NCBI GenBank assembly: GCA_004963905.1
Contig: SUGL01000036.1
Location: 1-59,877 of the forward strand
DNA from: Mesorhizobium sp.
Lineage (GTDB): Bacteria > Pseudomonadota > Alphaproteobacteria > Rhizobiales > Rhizobiaceae
Direction of reading: 5' to 3'
DNA length: 59,877 nt
Below are positions 53,613 through 59,877 of this stretch, in pieces (the stretch's first letter is position 1; the number at the start of each line of letters is the position of its first letter). The notes below the pieces were generated by a model. It was not told the origin of the DNA, did no database searches, and saw only the letters and a list, made by a program, of their open reading frames with translations. The position numbers and the translations under genes were made by a program.

Positions 53613-54551
53613 ATGAACTGGAAAGCGGCGGCGGTTTCCTGTCTGGCTAGCTTGACGATGTGCGGGCAGGCGCTGGCCTGGGGCCAGGAAGGCCATGCGG
53701 TGATCGCCGAGATTGCGCAGCACAGGCTGAGCCAAGGCGCCTATGACGTGATCGAGCAGCTCTTGCGTTCGCATCTCAAGCTCGAGCCGCCGGCGACCGC
53801 GTCGCTGGCCTCGGTCGCGAGCTGGCCCGACGACTATCGCGCCGAGAACCACAAGGAGACGTCGAACTGGCATTTCGTCGACATCCCGCTGGCGTCGAAG
53901 CCGGGCGACGCGAGCGCCGGCACCACAGCCTACGACCCGGCGCGCGACTGCAAGGACGACGCGACCTTCGGCTTCTGCCTGATGAAGGCCCTGCCGGCGC
54001 AGGAGAAAATCCTCGCCGATCCGAAGAAGAGCGACGAGGAGCGCTGGAAAGCGCTCGCCTTCGTCATCCATCTGGTCGGCGACCTGTCGCAGCCGCTGCA
54101 TTGCGTCGAGCGCCTGGACGGCAACCAGGGCGATCAGGGCGGCAACACGCTGACGGTGACCTTCAACGTCTCGCGGCCGAAGCCGGACGGCTCGACCTAT
54201 CGCGACCTCACCACCTTCCACGCGGTGTGGGATTCGAGCCTGATCCTGTTCAAATACTATGACTGGGGCAAGGTGGCGCTCGACCTCGAGGCCGACGTCA
54301 TCCCAAATCTCGCGCCATTGCCGGCAGCCGACCAGACGCCGGAGAAATGGCTGGGCGCGTGCCACGGCATTGCCGAGGACGCCTATCGCGCGCTGCCCAA
54401 GGGCACGTCGATCAAGTCGGACAACCCGCATGCGGTGATCCTCGACCACGCCTATTTCGACAAATTCTCGCCGATTGCGGTCCAGCAGCTCGCGCTCGGC
54501 GGCCTGCATCTGGCCGCCGTGCTTAACGAGACGCTGGCGGTGGACAAGTAG
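53613..54551 (+). CDS. S1/P1-type nuclease, secreted
   Basis: A 312-residue zinc-dependent nuclease with a signal peptide (MNWKAAAVSCLASLTMCGQALA) cleaved so that W23 becomes the mature N-terminus, which is a zinc ligand in this family. Other ligands are visible in GQEGHAVIAEIAQHRL, WPDD, NWHFVDIP, HLVGDLSQPLHC and FHAVWDSSLI. It should cut single-stranded DNA or RNA in the periplasm or outside the cell, for phosphate or nucleotide supply. GGAGG precedes ATG 53613. Confidence 0.93.
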   Translation: MNWKAAAVSCLASLTMCGQALAWGQEGHAVIAEIAQHRLSQGAYDVIEQLLRSHLKLEPPATASLASVASWPDDYRAENHKETSNWHFVDIPLASKPGDASAGTTAYDPARDCKDDATFGFCLMKALPAQEKILADPKKSDEERWKALAFVIHLVGDLSQPLHCVERLDGNQGDQGGNTLTVTFNVSRPKPDGSTYRDLTTFHAVWDSSLILFKYYDWGKVALDLEADVIPNLAPLPAADQTPEKWLGACHGIAEDAYRALPKGTSIKSDNPHAVILDHAYFDKFSPIAVQQLALGGLHLAAVLNETLAVDK

Positions 54552-54558
54552 GCCGCGG

Positions 54559-55770
54559 TCATCGGCGCACGACCTTAACGAGGCCGAAGCAGAGAACCAC
54601 ATTGAGCGTTGCGGCGAGCGCGAGCGTCATCAGAACGAGATTCCCGCCGCCCGCGCCCAAGAGGAGCGCCCCGACCGAGGGCGCCGCCGCCTGGACGATC
54701 AGGCTGGGCGTTGCGAGCCTGCCCATGAGTGCTGCGTATTGTTGCGGGTCGAACAGCACCAGCGGCAGGGCGCCGCGAGCGATCGTATGGATGCCATTGC
54801 CGGCGCCGTAGAGGATCAACGCCAGCGCGATGAAGGTTTGGCTGGTAAAGAGCAACCAGACCCCGGCGGCCAGCAGCGACACCGATGTCAGCATCGTCCA
54901 GATCGGATGGTGCCGATTGCGGCCGATCAGCATTTCAGCGACACGCGCGCCGACCTGAGACGGGCCGACCAGGGCGCCCAGGCCAACGGCAACCGCCAGG
55001 CTGACGCCGCGAAGCTGCAGAAGGGTGAGAAGGTGGACGGAGAGCATCGACGCGATCAGCGCCGATACCGTCTGGATCGAGGCAAGGAGGATGAAGCGTG
55101 TTCTCGCCCGACCCGCGGCATGCGCCTGTCCGCGTTCGCTCCTTGCCGGCGCGGACGCCGCGCCCGGAGGCGGCGGTATCACCCGGAGGTGAAGCGGCAG
55201 GCAGATCAACAGGTGGATCGCCGCATAGCAAAGGCAGGCGATGCGCCACCCTTCATGCTCGACGAGGAAGGCGCTGAGCGGCCAGCAAACCGTGCTGGCG
55301 AAGCCGCCGAAAAGCGTCAGGTTGGTGATCGCGCCACGCGCCCCTTGTCCATAGAGGCGGCCGAGCGTGGCGAAGCCGGCATCGTAAAGGCCGCTCGACA
55401 AGCCTAGTCCCATAAGCAGCCAGGCAAGCAGGTAGAGCGGATAGGCGGTGGCCGCCGCCATCAGCAGGTGAGCGGCGGCCAAAAGCATCGAACTCGCGGC
55501 GAGCACCGGCCGGCCGCCGTGACGCTGGATCAGCCGCCCGGTGACAGGCGACACCAGCCCGGCAAGCAAGAGCCCGCAGGAGAGTCCGGCAACGACCGAG
55601 GCCAGCGACCAGCCGGTGTCGGCGGCGATCGGCGCGGCGAGCACGGCGGGCAGATAGTAGGACGATCCCCACGCGAGGATCTGTGTGATGCCGAGCGCCG
55701 AGACGAGGACGTGGCGGCTGCGGGCGCCCGGCGCTGCGACTTCCGCCTTCACGAAACGCTCAAAGCCCAT
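54559..55770 (-). CDS. MFS transporter
   Basis: A 403-residue major-facilitator protein with about twelve hydrophobic helices (LGITQILAWGSSYYLPAVLAAPI, SVVAGLSCGLLLAGLVSPVTGRLIQRHGGRPVLA with the loop 2-3 motif). The substrate is unknown. ATG 55770 leaves a 28 bp gap to the divergent GNAT gene; the frame is open twelve codons further into that gene. Its 3' end is 7 bp from the convergent nuclease gene. Confidence 0.9.
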   Translation of the reverse strand: MGFERFVKAEVAAPGARSRHVLVSALGITQILAWGSSYYLPAVLAAPIAADTGWSLASVVAGLSCGLLLAGLVSPVTGRLIQRHGGRPVLAASSMLLAAAHLLMAAATAYPLYLLAWLLMGLGLSSGLYDAGFATLGRLYGQGARGAITNLTLFGGFASTVCWPLSAFLVEHEGWRIACLCYAAIHLLICLPLHLRVIPPPPGAASAPARSERGQAHAAGRARTRFILLASIQTVSALIASMLSVHLLTLLQLRGVSLAVAVGLGALVGPSQVGARVAEMLIGRNRHHPIWTMLTSVSLLAAGVWLLFTSQTFIALALILYGAGNGIHTIARGALPLVLFDPQQYAALMGRLATPSLIVQAAAPSVGALLLGAGGGNLVLMTLALAATLNVVLCFGLVKVVRR

Positions 55771-55798
55771 TAATTGTCGTGCCTGAAAGGGGCAGCGC

Positions 55799-56317
55799 AT
55801 GCGCATCGCGGTGATCGACGAGACCGAGGCAACGGCTCAACTCGGCGCTCTTGCCGAGATCTTGATGCAGACCATCGAGGACGGCGCGCTGGTCGGCTTC
55901 GTCCTGCCGTTCGACGCCGAGCAGGCGCAGGCTTATTGGCAGGGCCTCTTCGGCTCCCTGGCGGACGGAGACCGCCTGCTCATCTGCGCCTATGTCGATG
56001 ACAAGCTGGTCGGCACGGTCCAGCTCTATCTGTCGCCGGAACCGAACGCCCTGCACCGGGCGGAAGTCTACAAGCTTCTCGTGCACCGGAGCTTCCAGCG
56101 GCAAGGGATCGGTTCGGCGCTGATGGCATTCATCGAAGACGAGGCAAGAAAGAGAAAGCGCTCCCTGCTCCTTCTCGACACCGCCGAGGGCGGAGCAAGC
56201 GAGCGGCTCTATCGGCGCATGAACTGGCGGGAAGTCGGTGTCGTGCCGCATCACTTCGTCGATCCGTTCGGCAAACCACGAGCCTCGATCTACTTCATGA
56301 AGCATCTGCAGCTCTAG
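55799..56317 (+). CDS. GNAT-family N-acetyltransferase
   Basis: A 172-residue acetyltransferase with the acetyl-CoA loop RQGIGSALMAF (motif A), preceded by AEVYKLLVHRSFQ, and ERLYRRMNWREVGVVP near the end. The substrate is unknown. AGGGG lies upstream of ATG 55799. Its last 23 bases overlap, on the other strand, the 3' end of arsC. It is divergent from the MFS transporter. Confidence 0.92.
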   Translation: MRIAVIDETEATAQLGALAEILMQTIEDGALVGFVLPFDAEQAQAYWQGLFGSLADGDRLLICAYVDDKLVGTVQLYLSPEPNALHRAEVYKLLVHRSFQRQGIGSALMAFIEDEARKRKRSLLLLDTAEGGASERLYRRMNWREVGVVPHHFVDPFGKPRASIYFMKHLQL

Positions 56318-56717
56318 GCATATAGGCGACCTTCTCGCCATCTTCCTTGACGAATTCGCGCACGGGATTGTCGAGCAGCGGCAGCACCGCCTCCGACGGC
56401 CGGCAGAGCCTTGTGCCCTTCGGCGTTTCGACTATGGGCCGGTTGATCAGGATCGGATGGGAGAGCATGAAATCGATCAATTGGTCGTCGCTCCATTTCG
56501 GATCGGCAAGGCCAAGTTCCGCGTAAGGCGTTCCCTTCTCCCTCAGCAACTCGCGCGGGGTGATCCCCATCGCCGCGATCAGGTCCAGCAACCGTTCGCG
56601 GCTCGGCGGCGTCTTCAGATATTCGATCACCACCGGCTCCTCGCCGCTGGCGCGGATCATGGCGAGCGTGTTGCGCGAGGTGCCGCAGGCGGGATTGTGA
56701 TAGATCGTGACCGTCAT
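56295..56717 (-). CDS. arsC: Arsenate reductase, glutaredoxin-coupled (ArsC)
   Basis: A 140-residue ArsC of the Escherichia coli plasmid R773 type: IYHNPACGTSRNTLAMIR with the catalytic Cys (C11), IEYLKTPPSRERLLDLI, and HPILINRPIVETPKGTRLCRPSEAV. It reduces arsenate to arsenite using glutathione and glutaredoxin. Its ATG overlaps the stop of aqpS by one base (TAATG), so it is the last gene of arsR-aqpS-arsC. Confidence 0.95.
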   Translation of the reverse strand: MTVTIYHNPACGTSRNTLAMIRASGEEPVVIEYLKTPPSRERLLDLIAAMGITPRELLREKGTPYAELGLADPKWSDDQLIDFMLSHPILINRPIVETPKGTRLCRPSEAVLPLLDNPVREFVKEDGEKVAYMPRAADAS

Positions 56718-57427
56718 TACTTACCGTTGAATGGTTGGGCTTTCAGTGGCTCTGATTGCTGAACGATTTCAGGCCTCAGCAGCCAGCCCATCAGTGCCGA
56801 TGCGATCAAGGCGCCGAGCAGCTCGGCAACGATGAAGCCCGGCAGATCGGCCGGCCTGATGCCGGAAAAGGTGTCGGTGAGCGAGCGCGCCAGCGCGACC
56901 GCCGGATTGGCGAAAGAAGTGGAGGCGGTGAACCAATAGGCGGCGGTGATGTAGAGGCCAACCAGCCATGGCACGGCGCGTTGCTCGAACCGGAGGCCGG
57001 ACAGAATGACCGCGACCAGCCCGAAGGTCGCGACCGCTTCGGAGAACCACTGCGCGGGTCCGGCACGGAGCTTCGTCGCGACTTCCAGAACCGGCTGGGA
57101 AAACATGAGATGCGCCGCGACGGTGCCGGCGATGCCGCCGACGACCTGCGCGGCCAGATAGGCGGCGAAATCGCGGGCCGGCAGCGACCGGTTGAGGCAG
57201 AACACCAGCGAGACCGCCGGATTGAAATGCGCGCCGGAGATCGGCCCGAGAATGGTGATCAAGACCACCAGCATGGCGCCGGTCGCGAGCGTGTTGCCGA
57301 GCAGCGCCAGCGCCACATCATGCGTGAGCGTCTCGGCCATGATGCCGGAGCCGACCACGGTCGCCACCAGAAGACCGGTGCCCAGCGCTTCGGCAGCAAC
57401 CCGGCGCGGAAGATCGAAGGATATCAT
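56717..57427 (-). CDS. aqpS: Aquaglyceroporin of the ars operon (AqpS)
   Basis: A 236-residue MIP channel with both NPA boxes (HFNPAVSL and FANPAVALAR) and six hydrophobic helices. In rhizobia AqpS replaces ArsB and lets arsenite, made by ArsC, leave down its gradient. The ATG at 57427 overlaps the arsR stop (ATGA). No arsB or acr3 gene is in the operon, which agrees with the AqpS scheme. Confidence 0.93.
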   Translation of the reverse strand: MISFDLPRRVAAEALGTGLLVATVVGSGIMAETLTHDVALALLGNTLATGAMLVVLITILGPISGAHFNPAVSLVFCLNRSLPARDFAAYLAAQVVGGIAGTVAAHLMFSQPVLEVATKLRAGPAQWFSEAVATFGLVAVILSGLRFEQRAVPWLVGLYITAAYWFTASTSFANPAVALARSLTDTFSGIRPADLPGFIVAELLGALIASALMGWLLRPEIVQQSEPLKAQPFNGK

Positions 57428-57774
57428 TGCCGGGTCCCCTCCTCCGGCCGGCAGCAAGGCGCGGCAAGCGCCGGCGCGCAGATTTCCGGCCGGCCGGAGC
57501 AGCAATCCTCCATCAGGAAGCGGATCAGGCCGGACAGCGCATCGTATTCGGCGCTGTAGACGATCGAGCGCGCGTCACGCCGCGCGCTCACCAGGCCGGC
57601 GCGCTCCAGTTCCTTGAGATGGAAGCTGACATTGGACGGCGAGACCGCGACCTGCTCGGCGAGCGAGCCGGCGGCGATGCCTTCCGGCCCTGCGACGACC
57701 AGCAATCGCAGCAGCCGCAGCCGGGTCTCCTGCGACAGCGCGCCAAAGGCGGTCAGGGCTTGACGTTCATCCAT
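57424..57774 (-). CDS. arsR: ArsR-family arsenic-responsive repressor
   Basis: A 116-residue winged-helix repressor: LSQETRLRLLRLLVVAGPEGI and SPSNVSFHLKELERAGLVSARR form the DNA-binding part. The C-terminal Cys set DCCSGRPEIC plus a later CC resembles the As(III) sites found in C-terminally located ArsR proteins. It is the first gene of the operon and a perfect palindrome sits directly before its start codon. Confidence 0.94.
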   Translation of the reverse strand: MDERQALTAFGALSQETRLRLLRLLVVAGPEGIAAGSLAEQVAVSPSNVSFHLKELERAGLVSARRDARSIVYSAEYDALSGLIRFLMEDCCSGRPEICAPALAAPCCRPEEGTRQ

Positions 57775-57794
57775 ATTTCAATAATCCTTGAAAT
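57775..57794. promoter_or_regulatory. ArsR operator candidate
   Basis: ATTTCAA and TTGAAAT form a perfect 7-bp inverted repeat separated by TAATCC. It lies between arsR and the divergent gene at 57817 and abuts the arsR start codon, so ArsR bound here could control both directions. Confidence 0.7.
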
Positions 57795-57816
57795 GTTGAA
57801 ATGAGGAATAGCCGAC

Positions 57817-58344
57817 ATGCTCTCTCCTGACAACCGTAAAATCGCCCCTCCCCTCGCCATGGACTCATCGGATCTCACCATCGGCGATCTGCTCGACGCG
57901 CTGGCCGACCACAAGGAAAAACCGCTGGTGTTCCGCTATGACGGCCGGCCGGTAAGGTCGGGCTATCACGTGACCGAGGTCAAGGCGGGCCAGTTCTCGG
58001 CGCTCGATTGCGGCGCCAACCCGGAAGCCTGGTCGGAGATTTTCGTGCAGCTGTGGGATGTCGACGAAGGCGGGCCGGTCCATATGGCGGCCGGCAAGTT
58101 CGTTGCCATCATCCGCAAGGTGGCCGACCATGTGGCCCTCGACCCGTCGGCCAGGTTGACCTTCGAAGTCAGCGACGGCATCCGGCCGATGGAACTTCAC
58201 CGGGCGACCCAACCGGCATTGGTTGGCGATACCGTCGAGGTCGAGCTGTCACCACGGCCGGCAAGCTGCAAGCCGCGCGACCGCTGGCTGGAAGAACAGA
58301 AAGCCGCCGGCGCGTCGTGCTGCGGCGCAAGCGCCTGTTGTTAG
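57817..58344 (+). CDS. DUF6428-like protein with a Cys-rich tail, divergent from arsR
   Basis: A 175-residue protein. The core (LTIGDLLDALADHKEKPLVFRYDGRPVRSGYHVTEVKAG, then VQLWDVDEGGPVHMAAGKFVAI) resembles the DUF6428 family often seen next to arsR-type genes. The last residues are ASCCGASACC, two CC pairs able to bind arsenite or another soft metal. GAGGAA lies upstream of ATG 57817. It shares the arsR operator region, so induction by arsenite is likely. The molecular function is unknown. Confidence 0.8.
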   Translation: MLSPDNRKIAPPLAMDSSDLTIGDLLDALADHKEKPLVFRYDGRPVRSGYHVTEVKAGQFSALDCGANPEAWSEIFVQLWDVDEGGPVHMAAGKFVAIIRKVADHVALDPSARLTFEVSDGIRPMELHRATQPALVGDTVEVELSPRPASCKPRDRWLEEQKAAGASCCGASACC

Positions 58345-58520
58345 CGGCGCGTACCGGATGCAGCAGGCACGCCTCCAACATGCCCGCGCGATCCAAAAAA
58401 GCCGGTTGGCGAAGCCGATTGTCGGCGCGTAGCCGACATCGGCCAATACAACCTGGGCCCGCTTGAACGCGTGGCCGGTTTGCGCGATTGTCGTTCGTTC
58501 CCCGTCAACACAGGTGAACG

Positions 58521-58724
58521 ATGAATCGCAGGGACAAGGCGCCCCCTTTCGTGCCGACCGAAATCCATGTCGGCACAGTCAAGGACGAGAAGGGGCACAT
58601 AGGCATCCTCTCGATCCGGACAACGGAAGGCCTGTTGGACATTGCGTTGGATCTGCAAGCCGCCGAGGCCATCGAAAAAGCCATCGGCTCCATACGATCC
58701 AAGCTGGAGACGGCTGACAGCTAG
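58521..58724 (+). CDS. Small hypothetical protein
   Basis: A 67-residue protein (MNRRDKAPPFVPTEIHVGTV, then GILSIRTTEGLLDIALDLQAAEAIEKAIGSI). It looks like a small beta-beta-alpha fold. AGGTGAA precedes the ATG. A hairpin follows seven bases after the stop. No family is recognised. Confidence 0.65.
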   Translation: MNRRDKAPPFVPTEIHVGTVKDEKGHIGILSIRTTEGLLDIALDLQAAEAIEKAIGSIRSKLETADS

Positions 58725-58730
58725 AAAAAA

Positions 58731-58748
58731 GCCCGGTCGAAACCGGGC
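58731..58748. terminator. Hairpin, possible terminator
   Basis: GCCCGGT pairs with ACCGGGC around a CGAA loop, right after a run of six A. On the minus strand this gives a stem followed by six T, the form of an intrinsic terminator, whereas the plus strand lacks a T run. It follows the small gene ending at 58724. Confidence 0.55.
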
Positions 58749-58876
58749 AGGAGGTCTTCTGGGAGCCGATCGGATCATCGTATTCGGCATCGCTAATATG
58801 CGGCACGAACATGACGACCGAATGAAGCTTCGTGAACCTCCGACGAAGCTCCAAATTTAGGTTCGGACCGGCGGAA

Positions 58877-59350
58877 ATGGCGATGAACGGCGAGAAGGAC
58901 AATCCCGGCGTAGCGGTGTTCCCGCCGCTGCTGTTCCTCGTGGCGCTGATCCTGATGCTGGCGCTGCGCCATGTCTGGCCGCTCGCGATCGGCGGCAGGC
59001 CGCTGACCATGGTGCTGGGCGTCGTGCTGGCGGCCCTTGCGATCGCCGTCGTTGCCTGGGGGCGCATGACGATGCAGCGCGGCGGCACCAATATCGATCC
59101 GACGAAACCGACGCTGGCGATCGTCACCGGCGGCCCGTTCGGCTTCAGCCGCAACCCGCTCTATGTCGGCCTGATGGGCCTGCTCCTAGGGATCAGCCTC
59201 ATCTTCGACACCTGGTGGGGCGTGCTCGCTCTCGTCCCCGTCTTCCTCATCCTGCATTCCGGCGTGGTGCTGCGCGAGGAGGCCTATCTGGAGCGCAAAT
59301 TCGGCGAGCCCTACCGCGCCTACAAGGCGAGCGTGCGCCGCTATCTGTGA
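58877..59350 (+). CDS. Isoprenylcysteine-methyltransferase-like membrane protein
   Basis: A 157-residue membrane methyltransferase of the ICMT/PEMT group: three or four hydrophobic helices, then IVTGGPFGFSRNPLYVGLMG (the RNPxY SAM-binding pattern) and LREEAYLERKFGEPYRAYKASVRRYL. It probably methylates a lipid-like or prenyl substrate. ATG 58877 or 58883 may be used; the frame is open further upstream without good signals. Confidence 0.88.
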   Translation: MAMNGEKDNPGVAVFPPLLFLVALILMLALRHVWPLAIGGRPLTMVLGVVLAALAIAVVAWGRMTMQRGGTNIDPTKPTLAIVTGGPFGFSRNPLYVGLMGLLLGISLIFDTWWGVLALVPVFLILHSGVVLREEAYLERKFGEPYRAYKASVRRYL

Positions 59351-59401
59351 GGCGATGCCACTCGCCTGCCCCCGTGATCGGGAGCCCGCGGCAAGTTGGA
59401 C

Positions 59402-59674
59402 TCAGCCCTTCATCGAATTGCTATAGACCTGCACGCCGACGCGCTCGTTGCGCCGCCAGCGCACAACGGCGCGATAGACGGCATCGTCGTCGGGAACAAT
59501 GAGCGTGAAGCGGTCCGGCAGCTCCACCTGCGCGCCGACGCGCAGCTCGGCGCCATGCTCGTGCTGGTTGCGGATGGAGCACCTGATGCTGGCGTCGCCG
59601 GTGACGATGGTCGCCTCCTTCAGCACGAACTCTCGCGCATAAAGGCGACGCTCGACGTGGGGAAAAGTGGCCAT
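59402..59674 (-). CDS. PilZ-like domain protein
   Basis: A 90-residue protein with the outline of a PilZ beta-barrel: ERRLYAREFVLKEATIVTG, CSIRNQHEHGAELRVG and FTLIVPDDDAVYRAVVRWRRNERVGVQVY. The typical RxxxR and DxSxxG c-di-GMP-binding motifs are altered (RRLYAR, NQHEHG), so nucleotide binding is doubtful. ATG 59674 is preferred over an upstream ATG at 59734. Convergent with the methyltransferase gene. Confidence 0.75.
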   Translation of the reverse strand: MATFPHVERRLYAREFVLKEATIVTGDASIRCSIRNQHEHGAELRVGAQVELPDRFTLIVPDDDAVYRAVVRWRRNERVGVQVYSNSMKG

Positions 59675-59823
59675 GGTATACTCGTCCCGAAGTTCCTCGG
59701 CGGGCTCGGCCTCCCAACCGCAACGCAGCATCATAGCAGCGAGGCCTTTCCGATCCGTTAGCGAATGCTAATCGCGACTGCACCGGCCGGTCTCATTTCC
59801 GCACAAGTGCGTCATCGGCGCTT

Positions 59824-59877
59824 AGAGCAATTCCAGGAAAAGTGTGTAACGGTTTTCCGTCCGGAATTGCGTGAAAA
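59824..59877 (+). repeat. Dispersed ~50-base repeat, copy 3
   Basis: Begins AGAGCAATTCCAGG and continues through AAAAGTGTG and TTTTCCGTCCGGAATTGCG to the window edge. The first 23 bases equal 39328-39350 on the opposite strand, and the whole aligns with 6910-6957. This is a common intergenic repeat type of Rhizobiales, as I remember it. Confidence 0.8.

Noticed and set aside
55799..56317. GNAT as a member of the ars operon (ArsN type)
   Set aside because: It is on the opposite strand, convergent with arsC, and has no feature tying it to arsenic compounds.

Overview
The window looks like part of the chromosome of a Mesorhizobium-type alphaproteobacterium (Rhizobiales). The basis is the high GC content with GC-rich third positions, families typical of rhizobia (DUF982, DUF1488, the Prs-type secretion pair, the ars operon with an aquaporin), and interspersed palindromic repeats of the kind found in Mesorhizobium. 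No tRNA, rRNA, CRISPR array, transposase, integrase or phage gene was seen.

Layout. 1-6601: a divergent SDR; then an RTX-tagged family-16 glycosidase followed at once by the two inner-membrane genes of a type I secretion system (ExsH/PrsD/PrsE-like), and a small secreted protein. 7006-10165: an HD-GYP/LuxR regulator, a small alpha/beta protein and a periplasmic-binding-type protein without a signal peptide. 10366-15538: a four-gene polyamine-type ABC importer with a convergent GlxA/AraC regulator. 15660-18333: a fragment resembling Imm11, an ankyrin-cytochrome c fusion, a DMT exporter and a small protein. 18558-21415: an FAD amino-acid-oxidase-like gene downstream of a frameshifted class III aminotransferase, and a small zinc-ribbon protein. 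21583-26465: an M20 amidohydrolase, a DUF982 protein, a VanZ-like protein, 3-methyladenine glycosylase and a winged-helix/TPR regulator.

27251-29720: a run of very small genes, including a divergent ribosomal protein bS21 with a TTG start. 29748-33838: a RibD-type reductase, two cupins, a zinc alcohol dehydrogenase and a divergent LysR regulator. 33852-37221: a secreted protein and a TetR-FabF-SDR group that carry two near-copies of one regulatory sequence. 37255-43513: a GGDEF/EAL protein, then GT32 and GT25 glycosyltransferases convergent with an unusual MurF-like ligase. 43619-45911: an SDR and a VOC protein divergent from a LysR regulator. 45987-47246: small proteins with two tandem DUF982 genes. 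47584-53428: an L,D-transpeptidase, a dimethylglycine-dehydrogenase-like flavoprotein, a hydroxyproline-betaine-epimerase-like enolase-superfamily enzyme, a DUF2934-like protein and a quinone reductase. 53613-59674: an S1/P1 nuclease, an MFS transporter, a GNAT, the arsR-aqpS-arsC operon with a divergent Cys-tailed protein, a methyltransferase and a PilZ-like protein.

A recurring theme is catabolism of quaternary amines, polyamines and amino acids (transporter, GlxA regulator, two flavoprotein oxidases, betaine epimerase), as expected of a plant-associated soil bacterium. The parts that look least described are the MurF-like ligase with a Cys/His tail beside two glycosyltransferases, the cytoplasmic binding protein next to the HD-GYP/LuxR regulator, the ankyrin-cytochrome c fusion, the small-gene cassette with a second-type bS21, and the Cys-tailed partner of the ars operon.
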